DNA of 64,000 bases from UBA2336 sp049306095 (GTDB lineage: Bacteria; Bacteroidota; Bacteroidia; Cytophagales; Cyclobacteriaceae): contig JBAQPU010000052.1 in NCBI GenBank assembly GCA_049306095.1, forward strand, positions 32,742 to 96,741, read 5' to 3'. Shown one piece after another: positions 7,823 to 16,778 of the stretch. The notes below the pieces were generated by a model. It ran no database searches. It saw only the letters and a program-made list of their open reading frames with translations, and was not told where the DNA came from. Within the stretch, counting starts at the first letter, position 1; each line of letters begins with the position of its first letter. The position numbers and the translations under genes were made by a program.

Positions 7823-8527
7823 TCATGCCAGGAAAAGAAAAACAGCAGGGAGCTTAGGAAATTCAGGTTTTTGATCCTTCCAAAATTTAACCTGTTTGGA
7901 TACGATTGATTCACCTGCACCGGTAATATCCACCGCAATACAAAGCTGGGTTTCTGGGTTCAACGTTTTCAGTAGATGATTCATCATCTGATTATTGCGG
8001 TATGGTGTTTCAATGAAGATTTGGGTTTGGTTCTTTGACCTGGACTCTTTCTCCAACGTTTTAATGGCCTGGATCACCTCTGCCCCATCGATGGGCAGGT
8101 AGCCGTGAAAAGCAAAATGCTGACCGTTTAAACCGGACGCCATCAACGCAAGCAAAATTGACGATGGCCCTACCAACGGAATTACTTTTATTCCATTTTG
8201 GTGGGCGTACCGGACCGCCAATGATCCTGGATCGGCCACCCCGGGACACCCTGCTTCGGAAAGGATGCCCAGATTTTTTCCTCTCATCAGCGGAGAAAAC
8301 AACTCGTTCAAATCTTTTTCAGAAGTATCTTTATTCAGCACTTTAAAATCAAGAGCTTCGATTGACTCATAAAATTTCAAACTACTCAAGAATCTTCTTG
8401 CCGTACGGATATCTTCAGCCAAAAAAAATTGAATCGTTTTAAGCGCAGCTCTCACGCCCGGGGTAACAGAATTTTCAAGCGAACTTTCGGCTATTGGTGT
8501 TGGGATCAGATAAAGATTTCCAGCCAT
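7823..8527 (-). CDS. RsmI-like SAM-dependent methyltransferase
   Basis: A tetrapyrrole-methylase-fold protein related to RsmI, the 16S rRNA C1402 2'-O-methyltransferase. The family features are the N-terminal LYLIPTPIAE strand-loop, FLAEDIRTARRFL, the glycine-rich LSEAGCPGVADPG SAM-binding loop and VIPLVGPSSILLALMASG. At 234 residues it lacks the extra C-terminal part of full-length RsmI and departs from its usual N-terminus (ATPIGNL). It may therefore be a paralogue rather than the orthologue. It lies 1 nt after DUF2490 and upstream of metK, which supplies its cofactor. Confidence 0.82.
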   Translation of the reverse strand: MAGNLYLIPTPIAESSLENSVTPGVRAALKTIQFFLAEDIRTARRFLSSLKFYESIEALDFKVLNKDTSEKDLNELFSPLMRGKNLGILSEAGCPGVADPGSLAVRYAHQNGIKVIPLVGPSSILLALMASGLNGQHFAFHGYLPIDGAEVIQAIKTLEKESRSKNQTQIFIETPYRNNQMMNHLLKTLNPETQLCIAVDITGAGESIVSKQVKFWKDQKPEFPKLPAVFLFLA

Positions 8528-8528
8528 A

Positions 8529-9227
8529 TTAGTTGGTTAACGCTGCACGTTCAGGAAACGTAACATGAATACGCAGACGGATAACATTTACGGTTTCAAA
8601 ATCAACTTCCTGGTCCGGTCTTGACTCATTAGCAATATAAAATAATTCTGCCCGGGTTTGGGAATTGATGGCATAGCCTACGCCTGAGTAAAATCTGCGC
8701 CTATTAAAAAACATCTTTTGATGATCATTAATATCTTCAAATATTTCGAATGCCAATGGAATATACCAGGTTCCTTCCTGAAGAGTTGACTGATTGATCA
8801 GCACGGAGGCACCAAACAATGTGCGAAAACGAAGCAAAAATTCAGTCGCTCCTTCTTTAAAAAAATTCCGCTCCTCCAAGCGTGTAAAGTTATTGAGCAT
8901 AACACGATTTAATACGCGCTGCTCAACCCTGATCCCCTGCCATCCGCGTGCTTCATTTGCAGAGCCTTCTTCTTTGGGGTGTGCATAAAACCAGGCGGCA
9001 CCGCCACTTATCATAATGTTTTTTGATAACTGGTAGGACGCGGATGGCCTGATATAAAATGAAGCGGCAGCTTGGCCATCTACTTTCGCACGGGAGCCTG
9101 CATCACCAAAGACAGTAACCTTATCGCTGATGCTCTTGTACACATTCAGGTCGGCCCAAACTTCATTGTTTTGAGCAAAAATGATTTGCGGAAGCAACAT
9201 CAGGTATATCAGGATTCTCTCACTCAT
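8529..9227 (-). CDS. DUF2490 outer-membrane-like protein
   Basis: A secreted protein with a signal peptide (about residues 1-18, ending FAQNNEVW). Alternating aromatic/polar strands suggest a beta-barrel of about 230 residues. The pattern (EVWADLNVYKSISDKVTVFGDAGSR at the N-terminus, FFNRRRFYSGVGYAINSQTRAELFY later) fits the DUF2490 family, whose function is unknown. The ATG at 9227 is preferred to an in-frame start at 9260. The former begins the signal peptide directly and overlaps the upstream hydrolase gene by only 8 nt. Confidence 0.75.
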   Translation of the reverse strand: MSERILIYLMLLPQIIFAQNNEVWADLNVYKSISDKVTVFGDAGSRAKVDGQAAASFYIRPSASYQLSKNIMISGGAAWFYAHPKEEGSANEARGWQGIRVEQRVLNRVMLNNFTRLEERNFFKEGATEFLLRFRTLFGASVLINQSTLQEGTWYIPLAFEIFEDINDHQKMFFNRRRFYSGVGYAINSQTRAELFYIANESRPDQEVDFETVNVIRLRIHVTFPERAALTN

Positions 9228-9996
9228 TGCTTCGCGGTGACTCAAGAAAATTAGTAACAACTTCTACAAACTCTTTTGGTTTTTCGGCTTGTACCCAATG
9301 GCCCGTATCCATGGTGATCAGCGTGGAGTTGGGGAAAAGATTTTTTATTCGCGTTCGGTCCTCATCTTTCACATAACGCGAATGCGCCCCCCGCACAAAT
9401 AATGTTTGTCCTGAATACGTTCCCGGATAGTGAATGTCGGCACTGATTTGCTCCAGGTTGCTGTCAATTACGTTCAGGTTAATTTTCCATGCAAATCCAC
9501 CTTCGGGTTTACGCGAAAGGTTCTTCAACAAAAACTGGCGAACATCAGCCTCTGGCACATAGTTCGATAAAATTTCATCCGCCTGATTTCTGGTTTGAAG
9601 CGCATCTATCGGAATGGCCTTCAGCCCCTCCACAATGCTATCGTGATGAACAGGATATGCTTTGGGGGCTATGTCAACCACAATAAGTTTGTCCAACATG
9701 GTTGGGTTGGCGATGGCAAAATTCATCGCTGTTTTGCCTCCCATGGAGTGACCCAGCACAATGGGTTTGTCCAGTTTATGTTCGGTGATAAAGTCTCGTA
9801 AATCGATTGCCAATACCTGATAGTCGAACTCGGGGCTGTGTGGTGATTGCCCATGGTTTCGTTGGTCCACCAGAAACACGTGGTATCGATCGGCCAACAG
9901 TTTCGCCTGCGTAAGCCAGTTATCGGATGAACCCATCAGTCCATGCAGGATAATCATCGGTTGACCATTCCCTAATTCGCGATAGAATAATTTCAT
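9220..9996 (-). CDS. Alpha/beta hydrolase, YbfF-like esterase
   Basis: A cytoplasmic alpha/beta-fold hydrolase. The oxyanion loop is HGLMGSSDNW, the nucleophile elbow GHSMGGK, the acid residue is probably in the DIAPKAYP or later RGAHSRYV region, and the catalytic histidine is in DTGHWVQAEKP. The order and spacing resemble the YbfF esterase group, with unknown natural substrate. The ATG at 9996 gives 258 residues. An upstream in-frame start at 10050 would overlap the divergent lysA start and add a non-family leader. It is co-transcribed with DUF2490. Confidence 0.85.
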   Translation of the reverse strand: MKLFYRELGNGQPMIILHGLMGSSDNWLTQAKLLADRYHVFLVDQRNHGQSPHSPEFDYQVLAIDLRDFITEHKLDKPIVLGHSMGGKTAMNFAIANPTMLDKLIVVDIAPKAYPVHHDSIVEGLKAIPIDALQTRNQADEILSNYVPEADVRQFLLKNLSRKPEGGFAWKINLNVIDSNLEQISADIHYPGTYSGQTLFVRGAHSRYVKDEDRTRIKNLFPNSTLITMDTGHWVQAEKPKEFVEVVTNFLESPRSNE

Positions 9997-10054
9997 AGAG
10001 TAAAAATAAGAATTCAATGCTGACAAGATATATTTGATTCTTGATCTCAATAAT

Positions 10055-11281
10055 ATGGAGCTAACGAAAGGTCAATATTTAATACAATCTCTGGCAGTCA
10101 ACAACATCGTTCAGAATTGTGGCACTCCCGTGTATGTGTACGATGAGGCTGTAATTGTCAGACAGATTGAATCACTCCGAAAAGGATTTTCCAGCGTTAA
10201 TCTCCGCATTAAATATGCTGCGAAGGCGCTCACGAACGTGAGTATTTTACGGCTGATGAAAAAACAGGGCGTAGGTGTTGATGTTGTTTCCATTGAGGAG
10301 GCCAGGCTTGCTATTCATGCGGGGTACACACCAGAAGAAATTAGTTTTACCCCCAACGGTGTGGTGTTTGATGAAATCATCGAGGCGATAGACCTGGGTG
10401 TTGCCATTAACATAGATAACCTTCCTACGCTGCAAAAATTTGGCGACCGCTTTGGAAATAAAAAAACCTGCTCTTTAAGAATTAATCCTGGAATCATGGC
10501 GGGAGGAAACTACAAGATTTCAACCGGTCATGTACAATCGAAGTTTGGTATTTCTATTCAACATCTTCCACAAATTTTAGACTGTGTAAAAAAGCACGAT
10601 ATTCAGGTTAGCGGACTTCATGTTCACACAGGTTCTGAGATTGGGGACCTGGAGGTATTTTTTAAGGTTGCTGATGTTTTGTTTTCAGCCGCACGAAATT
10701 TTCCGTCACTGAAATTTCTTGATTTTGGCGGAGGATTTAAGGTTGCCTATAAACCGGGCGATTCCGTTACCGATATTGAAGCCCTTGGAGCAAAGCTTGG
10801 AAAGGCATTCAATCAATTTTGCCGGGAATATGGCCAATCGCTTGAGCTTTGGATTGAACCGGGTAAATTTTTAGTGAGTGAAGCCGGAACCCTTTTGGTA
10901 AAAACCAACCTGGTGAAGGAAACTCCTACGCTAACCTTCGTGCACGTTAACAGCGGGCTCAATCATTTACTGCGACCGATGATGTATGACGCCCATCATG
11001 AAATCGTCAATGTTTCCAACCCGCAAGGATCTCAAAAAAAATACACCGTAGTTGGCTACATCTGCGAGACCGACACCCTGGGTGCTGATCGACTTCTTAA
11101 CGAAGTTAGAGAAGGAGATATTCTGGCCATTAAGAATGCAGGCGCTTATGGGTTTACCATGGCCTCCAATTATAATTCGCGCCTGCGGCCTGCTGAAATA
11201 TTGGTCACGAATGGCGAGGCAAAACTCATCCGAAAAAAAGAATCGTTTGACGACTTGTTGAAAAATCAGGTTGACCTTTAA
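10055..11281 (+). CDS. lysA: Diaminopimelate decarboxylase
   Basis: A PLP enzyme that decarboxylates meso-diaminopimelate to L-lysine. It is a fold-type III alanine-racemase barrel followed by a beta domain. The PLP lysine is Lys57 in KYAAKALTN. The other motifs are GLHVHTGSEIGD, the phosphate-binding FGGGFK, WIEPGKFLVSEAGTLL and CETDTLGADR (the cysteine that completes the site across the dimer), and the C-terminal GAYGFTMASNYNSR. ATG 10055 (408 residues) is preferred to the upstream TTG. Its 3' end overlaps the opposing radical SAM gene by 4 nt. Confidence 0.93.
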   Translation: MELTKGQYLIQSLAVNNIVQNCGTPVYVYDEAVIVRQIESLRKGFSSVNLRIKYAAKALTNVSILRLMKKQGVGVDVVSIEEARLAIHAGYTPEEISFTPNGVVFDEIIEAIDLGVAINIDNLPTLQKFGDRFGNKKTCSLRINPGIMAGGNYKISTGHVQSKFGISIQHLPQILDCVKKHDIQVSGLHVHTGSEIGDLEVFFKVADVLFSAARNFPSLKFLDFGGGFKVAYKPGDSVTDIEALGAKLGKAFNQFCREYGQSLELWIEPGKFLVSEAGTLLVKTNLVKETPTLTFVHVNSGLNHLLRPMMYDAHHEIVNVSNPQGSQKKYTVVGYICETDTLGADRLLNEVREGDILAIKNAGAYGFTMASNYNSRLRPAEILVTNGEAKLIRKKESFDDLLKNQVDL

Positions 11282-12348
11282 AACAAACTCAAACTTCCAC
11301 CATGTCTGAATTTGGTTAAATCATATTCGGGCATGGAACGACCCGCAAAATATTTTTTCTTTGATGCGGAGAAAAGCTGGTGAATGACCTCGGCAAAAGT
11401 TCCAGCTCCCCGCATGCGTCTTCCAAATTTGGAATCACTCACCTGACCATCGTGCAATGAACAGATCTGGTTCCAAACTTTATCGAAGCGGTCAGGAAAA
11501 TTTTTTCGCAACCAATCCTCAAAAATTTTTCCGATAGAGCCATTTAACCGAACTACGGTCATTCCTGCGGTACGGGCTCCGTGATCAGCCGCAGCCTTTA
11601 TTATTTGCGGAATTTCATGATGGTTAAGTCCGGGAATAATCGGAGCATTCATAATGCCAACTGGGATGTTGGCCTTTGATAATTCCTCTACGACTCTTAG
11701 TCGCTTTAATGCGCTGGCTGTACGCGGCTCCATTATTCTTCGCAACTCTTCATTCAGTGTGGTGATCGATATCATCACATGAACAAGGTTATCTTTCGCC
11801 AGGTCTTGCAAAATATCTAAATCGCGGGTGATCAAACAATTTTTTGAAATGATCCCAATGGGGTGGCGGTACTTCGCCATGACTTGTAATATCTTTCTTG
11901 TAATTCCAAACTTTCTTTCCTGAGGCTGATAGCAGTCGGTGTTACCGCTAAGCATGATGGGAACCGGATGCCACTTCGGGTGAAGAATATGTTTCTCGAG
12001 CAGTTCAGGCGCATTCTTTTTTACGATGATCTTGCTTTCAAAATCCAACCCTGCACTAAAGCCGTAATACTCGTGTGTGTTTCGGGCATAACAATAAATA
12101 CACCCATGCTCGCATCCCTGGTAAGGATTCATTGAATACATTCCATGCAAATCGGGGCTGTCAATTTTGTTAACGATCTTTTTAGGCGTTTCAAAAAACA
12201 CCTGCGTGTGTGGCGATTCAAGCAATGGTTCATCGAGGCCTTCAATATGCTCAGTTACATAGGATGCTTTCAGAAATTTGTTGGCGGTTTTAATCTGGGC
12301 GCCTCTTCCTTTGAAATAATCATCTCGCCTTTCCTCATCCTGATCCAT
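11278..12348 (-). CDS. PA0069-family radical SAM protein
   Basis: A radical SAM protein. The [4Fe-4S] motif is CEHGCIYC (Cys79, Cys83, Cys86). The surrounding sequence (NPYQGCEHGCIYCYARNTHEY, SGNTDCYQP, and MNAPIIPGLN with RLNGS) matches the group usually named PA0069 or Rv2578c, distantly like spore photoproduct lyase. No substrate is known for the group. The length of 356 residues is normal. It is convergent with lysA and divergent from the PLP gene 70 nt away, so it is probably monocistronic. Confidence 0.85.
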   Translation of the reverse strand: MDQDEERRDDYFKGRGAQIKTANKFLKASYVTEHIEGLDEPLLESPHTQVFFETPKKIVNKIDSPDLHGMYSMNPYQGCEHGCIYCYARNTHEYYGFSAGLDFESKIIVKKNAPELLEKHILHPKWHPVPIMLSGNTDCYQPQERKFGITRKILQVMAKYRHPIGIISKNCLITRDLDILQDLAKDNLVHVMISITTLNEELRRIMEPRTASALKRLRVVEELSKANIPVGIMNAPIIPGLNHHEIPQIIKAAADHGARTAGMTVVRLNGSIGKIFEDWLRKNFPDRFDKVWNQICSLHDGQVSDSKFGRRMRGAGTFAEVIHQLFSASKKKYFAGRSMPEYDLTKFRHGGSLSLF

Positions 12349-12418
12349 GTGCCGAATGTAAACGAGTTTGTTGCAGCAAAAAACTACTTTTGGGTTACGC
12401 GACAGAAGCTGTCAGGAT

Positions 12419-13279
12419 ATGTTGAGTTACACAGAAACGCCCGTTCAGGAAATTCATGATTCCGTGCTGGATCAGGCCGGTGTTCGGCTCTTCATCAAAC
12501 GTGAAGATTTGAATCACCCGCGGGTATCGGGCAACAAGTGGTGGAAGCTGAAGTATAACCTGGAAGAAGCCATTGCACAAGGACATGACACCTTGCTCAC
12601 CTTTGGGGGTGCTTACTCAAATCACATTTATGCGACAGCAGCCGCTGCGCATGAACTTGGATTGAAATCAATTGGTATCATCAGGGGTGAGGAAACACTG
12701 CCGTTAAACACAACCCTGGCTTTTGCAACAGCCAGCGGAATGAAATTGCATTATGTGTCACGAGAGTCATATCGAACCAAAACAGCGCAAACTTTCATTG
12801 ATAATTTACATACTCAGTTTGGAAATTTTTACTTGATTCCGGAAGGGGGAACGAATGCCCTTGCCGTAAAAGGTGTTACGGAATTCGGACAATCACTTAA
12901 AAATGATTTTGATTACCTGTGTTGTGCAGTAGGTACGGGTGGAACACTGGCCGGCCTGATTAATGGAATTCCTTCTGCAAAGAAAGTGTTGGGAATTCCC
13001 GTTTTGAAGGGCGGGGGATTTCTAAAAGGAGAAATCGAACAGTTGGCTGGAAAAAATACCAGTCAGTGGACCTTGATGACTGATTATCATTTTGGCGGAT
13101 ATGGTAAAATGTCACCGGAGCTTACTTCGTTTATAATGAATTTTGAATTGAAACACGGTATTAAACTCGATCCTGTTTATACAGGAAAAATGGTCTTTGG
13201 TATACTAGATTTAATTAACCAGCGTTATTTTTCTAACGGAACCTGTATTTTCGCGCTTCACTCAGGAGGGTTACGATGA
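12419..13279 (+). CDS. 1-aminocyclopropane-1-carboxylate deaminase / D-cysteine desulfhydrase family
   Basis: A fold-type II PLP enzyme of about 286 residues. The PLP-binding lysine is Lys40 in GNKWWKLKYNL, preceded by KREDLNHP. FGGAYSNHIYATAAAAHELGL holds the conserved Ser-Asn-His loop, and VGTGGTLAGLI is the phosphate-binding loop. Bacteroidota members are commonly annotated as ACC deaminase or D-cysteine desulfhydrase, and the residues visible do not decide between them. The ATG at 12419 has an AGGA upstream. A TTG 51 nt earlier looks spurious. The stop overlaps the start of the next gene by 4 nt. Confidence 0.85.
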   Translation: MLSYTETPVQEIHDSVLDQAGVRLFIKREDLNHPRVSGNKWWKLKYNLEEAIAQGHDTLLTFGGAYSNHIYATAAAAHELGLKSIGIIRGEETLPLNTTLAFATASGMKLHYVSRESYRTKTAQTFIDNLHTQFGNFYLIPEGGTNALAVKGVTEFGQSLKNDFDYLCCAVGTGGTLAGLINGIPSAKKVLGIPVLKGGGFLKGEIEQLAGKNTSQWTLMTDYHFGGYGKMSPELTSFIMNFELKHGIKLDPVYTGKMVFGILDLINQRYFSNGTCIFALHSGGLR

Positions 13280-14637
13280 AAAAATTAGTTACGCTTGTTC
13301 TTGTCTTTTGCACGCTGGTTACAGAAGCAACTCATTTAAAGGCTGGCTATATTACTGTTGAACGAACTTCTGCCACAGCGCGAACGTGTAAAATTACCAT
13401 TACTGTTTATACCGATACAAGGTCTCCTGTTCTATTTGGCGGAGAACAGGACGTGCTGGATTTTGGTGATGGAACAACCATGCTGATACCAGAAACTCCA
13501 AGTATCCCTCTAACAGGCTCAGCAAATGTGGGGGTTGCCTCCTACACCGTTACACATACTTTCCCGGCAGGCGGAAGTTTCCTTATATCCTATATAGAAC
13601 CAAACCGAAACGAAGGTGTTATGAATATGGAAAATTCTGTTCTCACGACTTTCTATATTGAAACCAACATTAATTTGGATTCCCATGACTGGTTTTCATC
13701 AACCCCTGAATTTTTAACGCCACCAATTTTTCATGTCGTAACACAATCGGATGTTTCACTTTCGCTGGGAGCCGTTAGTAAGGATGACTACATTGTTTCG
13801 TATGAGTTGGGAACTCCATACCGAGATCGAGGCACACCTGTTTCTGGATATCAACTTCCTGAAAATTTTCAGATTAACCCTCATAATGGACTGGTGACCT
13901 GGGACACCAAGTTTAATGGAATGTTTTGTCTGGGCGAGTTCATCTATACTGTTAAAGTACATCTTTATAAAAAAGAGGGTGACATCACATACCGTGTTTG
14001 TACTGTATCTGCAGATTTTCAAATCATTGTTGAAGATTTCCCTTTCATGGGAATTGTATATGATACGACTGATACTGATGAAAATGGAAGATTGTTTATT
14101 CCCAATAACAATTCACGTACAGTAAAGATATTCTTTGAAGTCCCAACAGCTGCACCGGACCCGGAAGTTATCGCCTACTCAGAAATATCAGACAATGGTG
14201 ATGCGTTCTCATTTACGACCTACGATTCATCCACGGCTCCCCACATTCACGTTGGTGTTTTAACGCTTCATTCAATTCATTCCATTAACCGCGTGAATCC
14301 TTACCTGATAACGGTTCGTGGAAAGCATAGTGGCCAGTACTCTTCTGACTTATTGTACCTCTTTTATACACAGGATTTGCATCCAGAAGAAATTGTGCTG
14401 GCTGTTTACAAGGAAGAAGCACTTATTCAACTATTTCCCAACCCTTCGAAGGATTTCGTTAAAATTTTAGTACCGGGGAATCAGGTTGGTACCGTCATGG
14501 TATATGATGCAACCGGGAACCTTATCCATAGTCAAACAGGAAATGTTATTGATATTCATCACTTAAAACGAGGTCTCTACTTTTGTACCGTTCGGTATGG
14601 ATCAAAAATAAAGCGGGCAAAGTTTATTAAAGACTAA
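13276..14637 (+). CDS. Secreted protein with T9SS type A sorting domain
   Basis: A surface or secreted protein of 453 residues. It has a signal peptide (about residues 1-18, KKLVTLVLVFCTLVTEA). The N-terminal THLKAGYITVER and DFGDGTTM segments resemble the PKD/cadherin-like beginnings of large Bacteroidota adhesins. The body appears to be beta-sandwich. The C-terminal domain (about 375-453) is a Por-type sorting signal: LFPNPSKDFVKI, VYDATGNLI, LKRGLYFCTVRYG, then a basic tail. It would be exported by the type IX system. The start overlaps the preceding PLP gene (ATGA). The biological role is unknown. Confidence 0.85.
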   Translation: MKKLVTLVLVFCTLVTEATHLKAGYITVERTSATARTCKITITVYTDTRSPVLFGGEQDVLDFGDGTTMLIPETPSIPLTGSANVGVASYTVTHTFPAGGSFLISYIEPNRNEGVMNMENSVLTTFYIETNINLDSHDWFSSTPEFLTPPIFHVVTQSDVSLSLGAVSKDDYIVSYELGTPYRDRGTPVSGYQLPENFQINPHNGLVTWDTKFNGMFCLGEFIYTVKVHLYKKEGDITYRVCTVSADFQIIVEDFPFMGIVYDTTDTDENGRLFIPNNNSRTVKIFFEVPTAAPDPEVIAYSEISDNGDAFSFTTYDSSTAPHIHVGVLTLHSIHSINRVNPYLITVRGKHSGQYSSDLLYLFYTQDLHPEEIVLAVYKEEALIQLFPNPSKDFVKILVPGNQVGTVMVYDATGNLIHSQTGNVIDIHHLKRGLYFCTVRYGSKIKRAKFIKD

Positions 14638-15242
14638 TCTTTTCTAACACCTCTCAACCATCCACCAATACTCCAGCGCGTACTCTCCTGTACAACGGTA
14701 CCGCTTTCACCTGCCCTGTTCACTTTTTCAACGGTGTAGAATGCCGTAGGTAAAATTTGTTTCATTTCTATTAACAGGTCTTCCAGTCGTTCGCGTTGTA
14801 ATACCGTAAACACCAGGTTTTCGTGACCATCGGGGCCGTCAGCATCGACTTTAGTAAAACGGAAATGATTTTTATTCAAGTAGGCAATTAAGTCAACTAC
14901 ATCTTTACGGGTAATAATTCGCACAATCACTTTTCCATAGGCAATTCTTTCTTCAATCATCATCCCCACCAAAATGCCCATGGCAAAACCCCCCGGATAG
15001 GCTACATAACAAATCCAATTATCGAGGTTATCAAAAATCTGGCGGATGGCCATCAGCCAGATAAACGATTCAAAAAAACCAAGCAAGGTTGCTGTAACTC
15101 TTCGCCCACCTAATACATAAATAATGCGGATGGTATTAATGGATACATCAGTAATGCGCGCGAAAAAAATCAGCAACGGCAACAACACATAACTGAACAT
15201 GCTTTCAGAAATACCGAGCGTATCTGTAAAAAAACTTTCCAT
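14634..15242 (-). CDS. UPF0316 family membrane protein (DUF5698/DUF2179)
   Basis: A 202-residue integral membrane protein. About three hydrophobic segments lie in the first 100 residues (VLLPLLIFFARITDVSINTIRII, LGFFESFIWLMAIRQIF, GFAMGILVGMMIEERIA). A soluble DUF2179 domain of about 80 residues follows (FRFTKVDADGPDG, VFTVLQRERLEDLL). This is the UPF0316 arrangement, with unknown function. The 3' end overlaps the opposing T9SS gene by 4 nt. It lies 37 nt after radA on the same strand. Confidence 0.82.
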   Translation of the reverse strand: MESFFTDTLGISESMFSYVLLPLLIFFARITDVSINTIRIIYVLGGRRVTATLLGFFESFIWLMAIRQIFDNLDNWICYVAYPGGFAMGILVGMMIEERIAYGKVIVRIITRKDVVDLIAYLNKNHFRFTKVDADGPDGHENLVFTVLQRERLEDLLIEMKQILPTAFYTVEKVNRAGESGTVVQESTRWSIGGWLRGVRKD

Positions 15243-15279
15243 AGCGTCAACTTAAGTTCAAAGAAGGGTGTTACTTTCA

Positions 15280-16668
15280 TCACCCAAATAAATCCTGAAA
15301 AACCTCTGTTAATTTTCCTAACGATTTTACGGTGATTTTTATCTTTTTGTTATCAAGTGATTTTTGACTGTACCTCGAAATATAGATTTCGGTAAACCCG
15401 AGTTTCTCTGCTTCTGAAATTCGCTGATCGATGCGGTTGACCGCGCGAAGTTCACCACCCAATCCAATCTCTGCAGCAAAACAAATTTTATCCGAAACTG
15501 GAAGCTCTTCATACGATGAAACAATAGAAACACATACCGCCAGGTCAATAGCCGGGTCTTCCACTTTTATTCCTCCTGCCATGTTCACAAAAACATCCTG
15601 CACGCCCATTCTAAAACCACAGCGCTTTTCCAACACAGCTAACAACATGTTTAACCGCTTGGGATCAAAACCAGTTGGTGTGCGCTGGGGCGTTCCGTAC
15701 GAAGCAGGACTGACCAGCGATTGAATTTCGATCAGCAACGGTCTGTTTCCTTCAATGGTAGCACCAATAGTAGCGCCACTAAGTTGCCCATCTTTTTGTG
15801 AGATCAGTATTTCTGATGGGTTAGAGACTTCGCGCAGGCCCGATCCCAGCATTTCATAAATGCCAATTTCCGAGGTTGAGCCAAAACGATTTTTAGTGGT
15901 TCGTAATATCCGGTAAGCCAAATGACGATCGCCTTCAAATTGTAGCACGGTGTCCACCATGTGCTCCAACACTTTCGGGCCGGCCAGCATGCCATCTTTT
16001 GTAATGTGGCCTACCAAAAATACAGGTGTGTTGGTTTCTTTCGCAAACTTCATCAACTCACCCGCACACTGGCGTACCTGTGCAATGCTTCCGGCTGTTG
16101 AGTCGAGTAAATTCGAGTAAAGTGTTTGGATTGAATCAATGATAACCAACTCGGGCTGCAGTTCTTCAATACCGGCAAAAATGTTTTTTGTATTGGTTTC
16201 GGTTAACACATAACACCCCCCTAACTCCCCCCTTAAGGGGGGAGTTAGTCGATTGGCACGCATTTTAATTTGTTGCTCACTTTCTTCACCCGAAACATAC
16301 AGCACCTTCATTTTTTTTAATGATAAGCCAACCTGCAACATAAGAGTTGACTTTCCAATGCCGGGTTCTCCCCCAATCAGAACAAGGGACCCGGGTACGA
16401 TTCCTCCACCCAATACACGATTTAATTCTGAATCGTTGGTGGTGATTCTGATTTCAGGATGGGCATCGACTTCCTGTAACCGGATTGGTTTGGGTTGTCG
16501 TTGTCTTCCAGACTCCTGGCGCCACTCATTTTTGTTACCGGCTTCCTGTTTTTGCACCACCTCTTCCACAAAAGAATTCCAGGTGCCACACGAGGGGCAC
16601 TTGCCCAGCCATTTGGCAGACTCGTGTCCACATTGCTGACAGAAGAAGGATGATTTGGTCTTGGCCAA
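15280..16668 (-). CDS. radA: DNA repair protein RadA
   Basis: A RecA-like ATPase that promotes branch migration in recombination and repair. The N-terminal zinc finger uses Cys10, Cys13, Cys24 and Cys27. Walker A is GGEPGIGKST (from residue 99), the RadA-specific motif is KNRFGST, and a C-terminal Lon-protease-like domain follows (about 290-460, RMGVQDVFVNMAGG). The length is 462 residues. Residues 141-151 (LTPPLRGELGG) are odd. They are encoded by a 28-nt perfect palindrome and its flank, in the linker between MRANR and CYVLTETNT where family members have a short variable loop. The reading frame stays intact. Confidence 0.95.
   Translation of the reverse strand: MAKTKSSFFCQQCGHESAKWLGKCPSCGTWNSFVEEVVQKQEAGNKNEWRQESGRQRQPKPIRLQEVDAHPEIRITTNDSELNRVLGGGIVPGSLVLIGGEPGIGKSTLMLQVGLSLKKMKVLYVSGEESEQQIKMRANRLTPPLRGELGGCYVLTETNTKNIFAGIEELQPELVIIDSIQTLYSNLLDSTAGSIAQVRQCAGELMKFAKETNTPVFLVGHITKDGMLAGPKVLEHMVDTVLQFEGDRHLAYRILRTTKNRFGSTSEIGIYEMLGSGLREVSNPSEILISQKDGQLSGATIGATIEGNRPLLIEIQSLVSPASYGTPQRTPTGFDPKRLNMLLAVLEKRCGFRMGVQDVFVNMAGGIKVEDPAIDLAVCVSIVSSYEELPVSDKICFAAEIGLGGELRAVNRIDQRISEAEKLGFTEIYISRYSQKSLDNKKIKITVKSLGKLTEVFQDLFG
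16221..16248. repeat. Perfect 28-nt palindrome inside radA
   Basis: Each half is CTAACTCCCCCCTT meeting AAGGGGGGAGTTAG at a TTAA centre, with no mismatch. A further CCCCC run lies on the left, at 16216-16220. It encodes the LTPPLRGELGG linker of RadA in frame. Sequences of this form (CCCCCTAACTCCCCCCTTAAGG followed by its complement) are, from memory, dispersed intergenic repeats in Bacteroidota and cyanobacteria. A copy captured inside a core gene is unusual. Confidence 0.9.
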
Positions 16669-16778
16669 TTGCTAATTCGTTCTGTTAAAAGTAAGGAGAA
16701 AGTTACATCCGCTTGCAAAGATTACATTAATTAGCATTTTTGCTTCCGTTTATAACCTACAACCTGCACCTATTCTTT

